Shown here: in pieces, positions 48,491 through 55,538 of the stretch | How positions within the stretch are numbered: the first letter of the stretch is position 1 | How the letters are laid out: each line of letters starts with the position of its first letter | Source of the DNA: Oscillospiraceae bacterium | GTDB taxonomy: Bacteria > Bacillota > Clostridia > Oscillospirales > Oscillospiraceae | Assembly (NCBI GenBank): GCA_017429325.1 | Contig: JAFRPC010000053.1 | Location: forward strand, 1-55,538 | Direction: 5' to 3' | DNA length: 55,538 nt | The notes under the pieces: generated by a model | Databases searched by the model: none | What the model was told of the DNA's origin: nothing | The model's input: the letters and a program-made list of their open reading frames with translations, nothing else | Position numbers and translations under genes: made by a program

Positions 48491-48509
48491 TGTGCAAGGA
48501 GGAATTGAT

Positions 48510-49901
48510 TTGACGGAATTAACCATCGAGCGCCCCAACGAAAAGCAGCGGGCCATGCTGGAAGCCCGGACCAAGCACGTCGGCTTCGGCGGTGCACGGG
48601 GCGGCGGCAAGAGCTGGGCCGTGCGCACCAAGGCCAAGCTCCTGGCCCTGCGCTATCCGGGCATCAAGCTGCTGATCGTCCGCCGGACCTACCCGGAGCT
48701 CATCAACAACCACATCCAGATCCTGCGGCAGGAGCTGCGCCTCGTGGGGACCTACAACGACAAGGACAAGGTGTTCCGCTTCCGCAACGGCTCCACCCTC
48801 CACTTTATGTACTGCGCCAAGGACGGGGACCTGGACCGGCTCCAGGGCGTGGAGTACGACGTGATCTTCCTGGACGAGGCCACCCAGCTCACGGAGTTCC
48901 AGATGAAGACCATCACCGCCTGCCTGCGGGGCGTCAACGACTTCCCCAAGCGCATTTACTACACCTGCAACCCCGGCGGCCAGGGCCACGGCTACATCAA
49001 ACGCATCTTTTTGGAGCGCCGCTACGAGCCGGGAGAGGACCCGGCGGACTACAGCTTCATCCAGAGCCTTGTCACCGACAACCAGGCCCTGCTGAAGCGC
49101 CAGCCGGACTATATCAAGCAGCTGGAGGCCCTGCCGGAAAAGCTGCGCCGGGCCTGGCTGGACGGAGATTGGGACGTGTTCGAGGGCCAGTTCTTCGAGG
49201 ACTTCCGCAGTGCGCCGGACGCCGCGAAATGCGCCGCGGCAGGGCTGAGCCCGGAGGAGGCCGCCGCCCAGGGCCGCTGGACCCACGTGCGCAGGCCCTT
49301 CGACCCGCCCGCCGGGTGGAAGCTCTACCGCTCCTTCGACTGGGGCTACTCCAAGCCCTTCTCCTGCGCCTGGTGGGCCGTGGACTACGACGGGCGGCTC
49401 TACCGCATCTTAGAGCTCTACGGCTGCACCCGGAACCCCAACGAGGGGGTCAAATGGACCCCGGACGAGGTGTTTCGCCGCATCCGGGAGATGGAGGACC
49501 AGCATCCCTGGCTCCGGGGCCGGAGCATCGAGGGGGTGGCGGACCCGGCCATCTGGGATGCCTCCGGCGGCGAGAGCATCGCCGAGACCGCCGAGCGGTA
49601 TCGGGTCTACTTCTCCCCCGGCGACCACAAGCGCATCCCCGGCTGGCTCCAGTGCCACTACCGGCTGCGTTTTGACGAAGAGGGGCTGCCCATGCTCTAC
49701 GTCTTCGATACCTGCATGGCCTTCCTGCGGACCGTGCCCACCCTGGTCTACGACGAGACCCGCCCCGAGGACCTGGACACGAGCGGAGAGGACCACGTGG
49801 CCGACGAATGGCGCTACCTCTGCATGGCGCGGCCGTTAACTCCCAAAAGCCCCGTCCCGGCCGTCCCCGCCCCGCTGCGATGGGGAGACCCGCTGGGATA
49901 G
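48510..49901 (+). CDS. Terminase large subunit
   Basis: 463 residues. Packaging ATPase with Walker A GGARGGGKS (27-35), Walker B VIFLDEAT (118-125), the TCNPGG coupling motif, and a C-terminal RNase H-type nuclease (FDWGYSKPFSCAWWAVD, ADPAIWDASGGESIAET). The start is TTG at 48510, because AAGGAGG is 7 bp ahead; an ATG at 48411 would translate the repeat module. Unusually it lies after, not before, portal and capsid genes. Its 3' end overlaps the convergent permease gene by 66 bp. Confidence 0.92.
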   Translation: MTELTIERPNEKQRAMLEARTKHVGFGGARGGGKSWAVRTKAKLLALRYPGIKLLIVRRTYPELINNHIQILRQELRLVGTYNDKDKVFRFRNGSTLHFMYCAKDGDLDRLQGVEYDVIFLDEATQLTEFQMKTITACLRGVNDFPKRIYYTCNPGGQGHGYIKRIFLERRYEPGEDPADYSFIQSLVTDNQALLKRQPDYIKQLEALPEKLRRAWLDGDWDVFEGQFFEDFRSAPDAAKCAAAGLSPEEAAAQGRWTHVRRPFDPPAGWKLYRSFDWGYSKPFSCAWWAVDYDGRLYRILELYGCTRNPNEGVKWTPDEVFRRIREMEDQHPWLRGRSIEGVADPAIWDASGGESIAETAERYRVYFSPGDHKRIPGWLQCHYRLRFDEEGLPMLYVFDTCMAFLRTVPTLVYDETRPEDLDTSGEDHVADEWRYLCMARPLTPKSPVPAVPAPLRWGDPLG

Positions 49902-50945
49902 ATCATCCTCATTCCGATACAACTGCCAGACCAGGACGGCCAGGACGGGGGAAAGTATCATTCCCGCCACCCCAAACAGCCGGTAGCCCGCGTAGAAGGC
50001 CATCAGCGTCGCCAGCGGGGGCAGACCCAGCTGCCGCCCCACCAAATGGGGCTCCAGCACCGAGCGGGTCAGGGAGGCCGCCCCGTAGAGGGCCAGCAGG
50101 CCGAAGCCCAGACCGGAGCGCTCCTGCAAAAAGGAGACCAGGGCCCAGGGGATCAGCACCGTCCCCGTCCCCAGCACCGGCAGAGCGTCCAGCAGGGCGA
50201 TGATGCCCCCGAAGAGCAGGGGAAACTCCACCCCCAAGAGCCAGAGGCCCAGGGCCAGGAGACCGAAGACCACCAGGCCCAGCTTCACCTGAGCCCTGCA
50301 CCAGCCCCCGAAAACCGCCCGGGTCCGAGCCCGCAGCTCCCGCAGCCGCTCCAGCCAGGCCTGGGGCAGACGGCGGCGGAGCCAAGCCTTGACCTGGGGC
50401 AGGGCGGCGGAAGTCATATAGGTCGCCACGACAGTCGTGACGGTCCCTAAAAACAGCCCCGGTACTCCGGCCACGACCCCGGAGACCAGCCCCGACAGGA
50501 AGGCATAGACCGATTCCAGCAGCCCCGCGCCGCCGTCGAAGAGCTCCCCGATCCACCGGATCAGCGGGGCGGCGAGGCCCTCCGGCGCCTTTGCCGCCAG
50601 GGCCTCCAGCCCCTCCCGCAGGCTCCGCAGCGTGGGCTGGAGCTGGGCCAGCAGTCCCGGAAGCTGGCGCACCAGCCGCAGCAGCTCCTCCCAGAGGACC
50701 CGCCCGAAAAAGCAGAGGACCACGCAGACCAGCAAAAACAGCCCTGTGACGCAAAGGCCGGAGCGCCCCCACCGGGGCAGGGGCGTCCGGCGGCCAAGGG
50801 CCGCCACGGCGGGCTCCGCCGCCGAAGCCAGCAGATAGGCCAGCAGGAAGGGCAGCAGCAGCGGCAGCAGGGCGAAGCCCAGGCACGCCGCCGCCAGCAG
50901 GGCCCCCGCCTTCATCAGAGGCTTTTTGTACCGTTGGAGCTGCAT
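49836..50945 (-). CDS. AI-2E family permease, YtvI-like
   Basis: 369-residue membrane protein of the AI-2E transporter family: hydrophobic N-terminus (about 8-45), a second segment near 65-85, an amphipathic middle, and a C-terminal bundle with VLGTGTVLIPWALVSFL and LEPHLVGRQLGLPPLATLMAFYAGYRLFGVAGMILSPV, which are family hallmarks. YtvI-type members belong to sporulation operons of Firmicutes. It is the only gene of the phage region on this strand and has no phage-like character, so it is either host DNA left between two phage pieces or cargo. Confidence 0.87.
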   Translation of the reverse strand: MQLQRYKKPLMKAGALLAAACLGFALLPLLLPFLLAYLLASAAEPAVAALGRRTPLPRWGRSGLCVTGLFLLVCVVLCFFGRVLWEELLRLVRQLPGLLAQLQPTLRSLREGLEALAAKAPEGLAAPLIRWIGELFDGGAGLLESVYAFLSGLVSGVVAGVPGLFLGTVTTVVATYMTSAALPQVKAWLRRRLPQAWLERLRELRARTRAVFGGWCRAQVKLGLVVFGLLALGLWLLGVEFPLLFGGIIALLDALPVLGTGTVLIPWALVSFLQERSGLGFGLLALYGAASLTRSVLEPHLVGRQLGLPPLATLMAFYAGYRLFGVAGMILSPVLAVLVWQLYRNEDDLSQRVSPSQRGGDGRDGAFGS

Positions 50946-51028
50946 CGGGAGCCACCGCCTTTTTTTCGGGATTTTATATTCAAAGTATATCCGCTTTCAT
51001 CCGCAAACATACGGGAAAGGAGAACGAT

Positions 51029-51223
51029 ATGATTTTCACAAAACAGTGGTTCCGGGCGGCGCTGATCCGCGCCGTCAAGACCGTCGCCCAGGCTGCCGTG
51101 GGCCTGATCCCCGCCGCCGTCACCATCGCCGAGGTGGACTGGCGCACCGTGATCGGCTGCGCCCTGCTGGCTGGCCTGAGCTCCCTGCTGACCTCCCTGG
51201 CCGGCCTGCCGGAGGTCGAATAA
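51029..51223 (+). CDS. Phage holin (r1t type)
   Basis: 64 residues. KTVAQAAVGLIPAAVTIAEVDW and GCALLAGLSSLLTSLAGLPEV form two short membrane segments with the pattern of r1t-like holins. Holins make the membrane lesion that frees the endolysin. GGAAAGGAGAACGAT precedes the ATG, matching other genes of the unit. It sits 12 bp before the amidase gene. Confidence 0.87.
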   Translation: MIFTKQWFRAALIRAVKTVAQAAVGLIPAAVTIAEVDWRTVIGCALLAGLSSLLTSLAGLPEVE

Positions 51224-51234
51224 CCGGGGGTCTC

Positions 51235-52173
51235 ATGGAACTCATCGAATCATTATTAACGAACAACCCCTGCTATCAGGCCAATCTGGAACCGGCGGAC
51301 GAGCGCTATGCGGCCTTCCAGCGCAGCGGCCCCAGGGGGCTGATGCTGCACTCCGTGGGCTGCAATCAGCCCAAAGCCCTGGTCTTCGTCCGAGGCTGGG
51401 ACCGGGCGGACTATGACCGGGCCTGCGTCCACGCCTTCGTTGACGCCGGGACCGGGGCCGTCTGGCAGACCCTGCCCTGGAACTACCGGGGCTGGCACTG
51501 CGGCGGCCCGGGCAACGACACCCACTTAGGCGTGGAGCTCTGCGAGAGCGCCGCCCTCCGCTACACCGGGGCCAACCGTTTTGAGGTCCTGGACCGAGAG
51601 ACGGCCCTGGCCGACTGCGCCAGGACCTACCGGGCCGCGGTGGAGCTTTTTGCCCGCCTCTGCCGCACCTACGGCCTGGACCCCTGGACCGCCGTCTGTT
51701 CCCATAAGGAGGGCGCCCAGGCAGGCATCGCCAGCGACCACGGGGACCCGGAGCACTACTGGTCCGGCCTGGGCACGGGCTACACCATGGACGGCTTCCG
51801 GGCCGACGTGAGCGCCGCCCTGGCGACCGCGGCGCCCTTCCCCAAGCCCGAGGCCCCCGCGGACCCCACACCAGACCCCGGGACCCCCGCCGGGCCAACG
51901 CCGGAGGCGGAGACCCCCACGACGCCGGAGACCCCCACAGAGCCGACGCCTGAGCCCGCGTCCCCAACGCCTGAGCCCGCCCCGGAAGCGCCCGCCTCCG
52001 AGCTGCCCTACACGGACGTGGACCCCCGGGACTGGTACGCCGACGCCCTGCGCTGGGCCGTGGAGAAGCACATTTTCGGCCCCGGCCAGCTCTTCCGCCC
52101 CGAGGCCCCCTGCACCCGCGCCCTGGCCGTCGTCCTGCTCCGCCGCCTCTGGAACGCCCTGCAAACCGGCTGA
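51235..52173 (+). CDS. N-acetylmuramoyl-L-alanine amidase endolysin with SLH domain
   Basis: 312 residues. Amidase_2/PGRP-like domain (about 15-190) with zinc-ligand candidates His39 (LMLHSVG), His88 (GWHCGG) and His157/Asp-His cluster (CSHKEG, ASDHGDPEHYW). A Pro/Thr/Glu-rich linker (about 205-255) leads to one SLH-like domain (YTDVDPRDWYADALRWAV ... FRPEAPCTRA), which binds secondary wall polymers. The SLH anchor is less common in endolysins than LysM or SH3 and fits a host with S-layer-type polymers. Ends at a strong terminator. Confidence 0.9.
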   Translation: MELIESLLTNNPCYQANLEPADERYAAFQRSGPRGLMLHSVGCNQPKALVFVRGWDRADYDRACVHAFVDAGTGAVWQTLPWNYRGWHCGGPGNDTHLGVELCESAALRYTGANRFEVLDRETALADCARTYRAAVELFARLCRTYGLDPWTAVCSHKEGAQAGIASDHGDPEHYWSGLGTGYTMDGFRADVSAALATAAPFPKPEAPADPTPDPGTPAGPTPEAETPTTPETPTEPTPEPASPTPEPAPEAPASELPYTDVDPRDWYADALRWAVEKHIFGPGQLFRPEAPCTRALAVVLLRRLWNALQTG

Positions 52174-52195
52174 GAAGAGCATACCCGCGAAAAAA

Positions 52196-52242
52196 CCATC
52201 CCCAGGAGACCCGATGCGGATCTCCTGGGGATGGTTATCATC
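52196..52242 (+). terminator. Terminator after the endolysin gene
   Basis: CCATCCCCAGGAGA (52196-52209) / TCTCCTGGGGATGG (52221-52234), 14-bp stem extended by AA/TT, then TTATCATCTTAC. Confidence 0.85.
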
Positions 52243-52683
52243 TTACTTTTTACTTCTTCCTTCTTACCTCGTCCGTGCGGGGGGACGGCGGGGGTAGTGG
52301 TATAACGCCGTAGGGGCGCTTATCAAGCGCCCGCGGATGCGCTGTAGGGTGCGGCTCTTATCCGCCGCAGGCGGATGAGCCGCCCGGTTTGCGGAGCAAA
52401 CAATCGTTTGCGTCAGCAAACGATCCAGCCGCGTCTCGTTTTCGGGACCGGGCTGGATTTGCCTGCGGCAAATGCGCTCGTTCCGAGCGCCGGGCCGCTC
52501 ACCCTGCGGGTAAGAGCGGCCCCTACATCTTTCCCTCTTACTTTTTACTTCTTACCTCGTCCGGGCGGGGACCGGCGGGCAGATTGCCCGCGCTACAGGC
52601 GGGGAACGGCGGACGGCTGAGAGCCGTCCCTACGGGCGGGTCTGTTGCCTGTTGCCCGTTGCCTGTTGCCTGTTGCCTGTTGC
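52243..52683. repeat. Gene-free repeat mosaic before gyrA 3' end
   Basis: No gene. TTACTTTTTACTTCTTCC runs (52243, 52531), GTAGGGGCGCTTATCAAGCGCCC (52311), GTAGGGTGCGGCTCTTATCCGCC (52342), CGTTTGCGTCAGCAAACG (52405), TTTGCCTGCGGCAAA (52456), GCGCTCGTTCCGAGCGC, GGCCGCTCACC...GAGCGGCC ending CTAC (52527), GCGGGCAGATTGCCCGC with CTAC (52598), GGACGGCTGAGAGCCGTCC with CTAC (52632), and GTTGCCT runs up to the gyrA stop. Confidence 0.85.
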
Positions 52684-55179
52684 CTATTCCTCCGTCTCCC
52701 GGTTGACCTTTTCGATGGAGATGACCTTGCTGCCCTCCTCCAGGCGCATGACGCGGACGCCCTGGGCGGTACGGCCATAGACGTTGATGTCGGCGGTCCG
52801 CATCCGGATGATGACGCCGTTGTTCTCGATGACCATCAGGTCCTCGTCGCCGGAGACCACCTGGACCTCGGCTACGGGGCCGGTCTTGTCGGTCAGGCCG
52901 TAGGCCATCATGCCCTTGCCGCCCCGGCTCTGGGGCAGGGTACGCTCGCCGCTCTCGTCGGGTTTCAGGAAGGCGGACAGCTCCGTGCGCTTGCCGTAGC
53001 CGTTCTCCGTGACCGAGAGCAGGGTCTTTCCCTCCTCGTAGATAGCGGCGCCCACGATGCAGTCATCCTCCGCCAGGGTGATGCCCCGGACGCCGAAGGC
53101 GGTGCGGCCCATGCAGCGCACGTCGTTCTCGTCAAAGCAGATGCCCATGCCCTGCCGAGTCGCCAGCAGGATCCTCCGCGCCCCGTCGGTGCGCAGAACG
53201 GTGATGAGCCGGTCGTCCTCCTCCAGGGTAATGGCCCGGATGCCGGCCTTGCGGGCGGTGTTGAGCTCCGAGAGCATGACCCGCTTGACGGTGCCCTTGC
53301 GCGTCACCATCATCAGGTACTCGTCCTCCGAGAACTCCCGCAGCGTGACCCAGGCCGTGACGAACTCCCCGGCCTCTAAGGGCAGGACGTTGACCATGGC
53401 GGTGCCCCGGGCGGTGCGGCTGGCCTCGGGGATCTGGTAGCCCTTCTTCCGGTGGCACTTGCCCAGGTTCGTGAAGAAGAGGATATAGTCGTGGGTGGAG
53501 GCGGCGAAGATGTCCTTCACGAAGTCCTCCTCCTTGAGGTTGGCCGCGCTGACGCCCCGGCCGCCGCGGCGCTGGGCCCGGTACTCGGCGACGGGCATCC
53601 GCTTGACGTAGCCCAGCTCCGAGACCGTGAAAACGCAGTCCTCCTCCTCGATGAGATCCTCGATGTCCAGCTCGTCCTCCACCTCCTGGATCTCGGTCAG
53701 GCGGTCGTCGCCGTACTTGTCCCGGATCTGGAGCAGCTCGTCCCGGAGGATGCCCTTGACCAGATTGATGTCCGCGAGGACCGCCTGGTAATAGGCGATC
53801 TTCTCCTCTAACTCCTTGTACTCGGCCTCCAGCTTCTCCCGCTCCAGGCCCTGGAGGGCCTTCAGGCGCATGTCCAGAATGGTCTGGGCCTGGATCTCCG
53901 AGAGGCCGAAGCGCTCCATCAGGCGCTCCTTGGCGTCGTCGTAGGCGGAGCGGATGATGCGGATGACCTCGTCGATGTTGTCCTGGGCGATCAGCAGGCC
54001 CTCCACGATGTGCGCCCGCTCCCGGGCCTTCTTCAAATCGAATTCGGTGCGGCGGATGATGACCTGCTCCTGGAAGCTCAGGTACTCGTCCAGCACGTTC
54101 CGCAGGGTCAGGCAGCGGGGCTGGCTCTGGTCGTCCACCAGGGCCAGCATGTTCACCGAGAAGGAGGACTGGAGGGCCGTCTGGGCGAAGAGCCGGTTCA
54201 GCACCACCTGGGGATTGGCGTCCTTTTTGAGCTCGATGACAATGCGCATCCCGTTGCGGTCCGATTCGTCCCGCAGGTCGGAGATGCCCTCCAGCCGCTT
54301 GTCCTTGACCTGCTCGCCGATGTTCTCCACCAGCTTTTTCTTGTTGACCTGGTAGGGCAGCTCCGTGACGATGATGCGGACGCGGTTCTGGCCGTGCTCC
54401 TCAAACTCCGTGCGGCCCCGGACCAGGATGCGGCCCCGGCCCGTGGCGTAGGCGGCGCGGATGCCGCTGCGGCCCATAATGATGCCTCGGGTGGGGAAAT
54501 CGGGGCCCTTGATGAACTGCATCAGGTCCCCCAGCTCCGCCTCGGGGTTGTCTAAAACGCAGAGACAGGCGTCGATGACCTCCCGCAGGTTGTGGGGCGG
54601 AATGTTGGTAGCCATACCCACAGCGATGCCGCTGGAGCCGTTCACCAGCAGATTCGGGAAGCGAGAGGGCAGGACCTTGGGCTCCTTGCGGGTCTCGTCG
54701 AAGTTGGGGACCCAGTCCACCACCTGCTTGTCGATGTCCCGGAGCATCTCGTTGGAGAGGCGGGACATGCGGGCCTCGGTGTAGCGGTAGGCCGCCGGGG
54801 GGTCGCCGTCGATGGAGCCGAAGTTTCCGTGGCCGTCCACCAGGGGGCAGCGCATGGAGAAGTCCTGGGCCATCCGGACCATGGCGTCGTAGACGGAGGC
54901 GTCGCCGTGGGGGTGGTAGCGGCCGATCACGTCGCCCACGCAGGTGGCGGACTTGCGGAAGGGCTTGTCGGAGGTCAGCCCGTTCTCATAGAGGGAATAG
55001 AGGATCCTCCGGTGCACCGGCTTCAATCCGTCCCGCACGTCCGGCAGCGCCCGGTCCACGATGACGGACATGGAGTACTCCATAAAGGAGGTCTCCATCT
55101 CCTTGACTAAATCATTCGTAATGATCGCCTGATTGGGAAACAAGATGTCCTCAGGCTTGTAATCTCGGTTTTTTGCCAT
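52684..55179 (-). CDS. gyrA: DNA gyrase subunit A
   Basis: 831 residues. Breakage-reunion subunit of gyrase: catalytic Tyr133 in [11 protein letters not shown], the winged-helix quinolone region [19 protein letters not shown] (89-107), and in the C-terminal beta-pinwheel the GyrA-box QRRGGRG (about 535-541), which separates GyrA from ParC. The residue equal to E. coli Ser83 is Ala94 here, followed by Ser95, and Asp87 is kept as Asp98. No gyrB in the window. The gene faces the phage unit tail to tail, with a repeat mosaic between. Confidence 0.97.
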   Translation of the reverse strand: MAKNRDYKPEDILFPNQAIITNDLVKEMETSFMEYSMSVIVDRALPDVRDGLKPVHRRILYSLYENGLTSDKPFRKSATCVGDVIGRYHPHGDASVYDAMVRMAQDFSMRCPLVDGHGNFGSIDGDPPAAYRYTEARMSRLSNEMLRDIDKQVVDWVPNFDETRKEPKVLPSRFPNLLVNGSSGIAVGMATNIPPHNLREVIDACLCVLDNPEAELGDLMQFIKGPDFPTRGIIMGRSGIRAAYATGRGRILVRGRTEFEEHGQNRVRIIVTELPYQVNKKKLVENIGEQVKDKRLEGISDLRDESDRNGMRIVIELKKDANPQVVLNRLFAQTALQSSFSVNMLALVDDQSQPRCLTLRNVLDEYLSFQEQVIIRRTEFDLKKARERAHIVEGLLIAQDNIDEVIRIIRSAYDDAKERLMERFGLSEIQAQTILDMRLKALQGLEREKLEAEYKELEEKIAYYQAVLADINLVKGILRDELLQIRDKYGDDRLTEIQEVEDELDIEDLIEEEDCVFTVSELGYVKRMPVAEYRAQRRGGRGVSAANLKEEDFVKDIFAASTHDYILFFTNLGKCHRKKGYQIPEASRTARGTAMVNVLPLEAGEFVTAWVTLREFSEDEYLMMVTRKGTVKRVMLSELNTARKAGIRAITLEEDDRLITVLRTDGARRILLATRQGMGICFDENDVRCMGRTAFGVRGITLAEDDCIVGAAIYEEGKTLLSVTENGYGKRTELSAFLKPDESGERTLPQSRGGKGMMAYGLTDKTGPVAEVQVVSGDEDLMVIENNGVIIRMRTADINVYGRTAQGVRVMRLEEGSKVISIEKVNRETEE

Positions 55180-55200
55180 TGCGTATCGTTCCTTTTCGAG

Positions 55201-55395
55201 TCACTAGTGACCAGTCACCAGTCACCAGGGATTCTGTAAGATTTTGTTTTAGTCACCAGTAACCAGTCACAAGTCACCAGGGATTCTGTAAGATTTTGTT
55301 TTAGTCACCAGTAACCAGTCACAAGTCACCAGGGATTCTGTAAGATTTTGTTGCGTCATCAGAGACCAGTCACCAGTCACCAGGGATCAGTTAAA
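55201..55395. repeat. 52-bp tandem array upstream of gyrA
   Basis: Degenerate AGTCACCAG/TGACCAG runs alternate with AGGGATTCTGTAAGATTTTG. The latter starts at 55227, 55279 and 55331, an exact 52-bp period, with about 3 units. It lies in the gyrA promoter region; no clear sigma-A boxes for gyrA are visible in or beside it. Confidence 0.8.
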
Positions 55396-55538
55396 AAATG
55401 GCTCAATCACTTTTCTTGTGGGATGAGCAAAGTTGACAATTGAATAAAACGAAACCTCGAAGTAGGATAAAGAAGCATCTTGCCGGATGTACTTACTTAA
55501 TCAAACCCGAGGTTTCACCATGGATTATACAACAGAAA
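55396..55538 (+). other. Start of an unknown gene or mobile element at the right edge
   Basis: AT-richer DNA with an inverted repeat GAAACCTCG (55451-55459) / CGAGGTTTC (55508-55516) and an ATG at 55520 opening a frame (M-D-Y-T-T-E) that runs off the window. A hairpin just ahead of a start codon is typical of insertion-sequence leaders that block read-through, but six codons cannot establish this. Confidence 0.3.

Noticed and set aside
48411-48509. ATG start of terL at 48411
   Set aside because: The extra 33 residues are a translation of a dispersed repeat; TTG at 48510 has the AAGGAGG site.
39259-52173. attL/attR direct repeats bounding the phage unit
   Set aside because: No convincing direct repeat could be told apart from the dispersed repeats that flank both ends.
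1-55538. tRNA or rRNA genes
   Set aside because: No cloverleaf or rRNA signature was recognised; the T-loop-like GGATGCGAACCC in the precursor leaders lacks the rest of a tRNA.

Overview
The window looks like chromosome of a GC-rich, spore-forming Clostridia species, most likely Oscillospiraceae (Oscillibacter/Flavonifractor-like). This is inferred from Gram-positive markers (SepF, DivIVA, lipoproteins, an ileS T-box leader, sigma-A promoters with TTGACA/TATAAT-type boxes and strong AGGAGG ribosome sites) in high-GC genes with a clostridial gene order. No 16S gene or other taxonomic marker is present, so the genus is a guess.

Layout. 0.1-11.3 kb: a hydrolase, then the translation/repair block miaB - mutS - CPBP protease - mutL - miaA - hfq, with a DUF4062 (TIR-like) gene inserted between miaB and mutS. 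11.3-18 kb: division block of an HlyD-like membrane protein, yggS, sepF and divIVA, then ileS behind a T-box. 18-23.5 kb: envelope genes (two YcxB-like membrane proteins, two lipoproteins), a GNAT-like protein and acpP. 23.8-26.7 kb: a stand-alone SIR2-TPR gene (candidate anti-phage NADase) next to 1.1 kb of gene-free repeat mosaic. 26.7-31 kb: an FAD-dependent dehydrogenase, rpsO and pnp.

31.1-37.8 kb holds a class II lanthipeptide locus: four small precursor genes (three not obvious as long ORFs), a LanM synthetase and a LanT peptidase/transporter. Three precursors each have their own promoter and a near-identical, structured ~80-nt RNA leader; this leader is the best candidate for something undescribed. 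No regulator and no LanFEG immunity pump is visible.

38.1-52.2 kb is a compact phage-derived unit: an XRE repressor/ImmA pair transcribed away from the rest, a divergent small gene sharing a palindromic operator, then portal, small head genes, scaffold-like protein, N4-gp56-type capsid, a large gp10-like protein, truncated TerS, TerL, holin and an amidase endolysin with an SLH domain. A host-like AI-2E/YtvI permease sits between TerL and holin. No integrase, replication or tail-tape genes are seen. gyrA (minus strand) and the start of an unknown gene close the window.

Across the whole window, intergenic spaces carry short palindromes that begin with GTAG, the foot of REP elements mobilised by RAYT transposases. 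At least ten palindrome sequence classes share this foot, they pair as BIME-like units, four genes take their stop codon from the foot, and related low-complexity elements are inserted in frame inside mutL and the portal gene.
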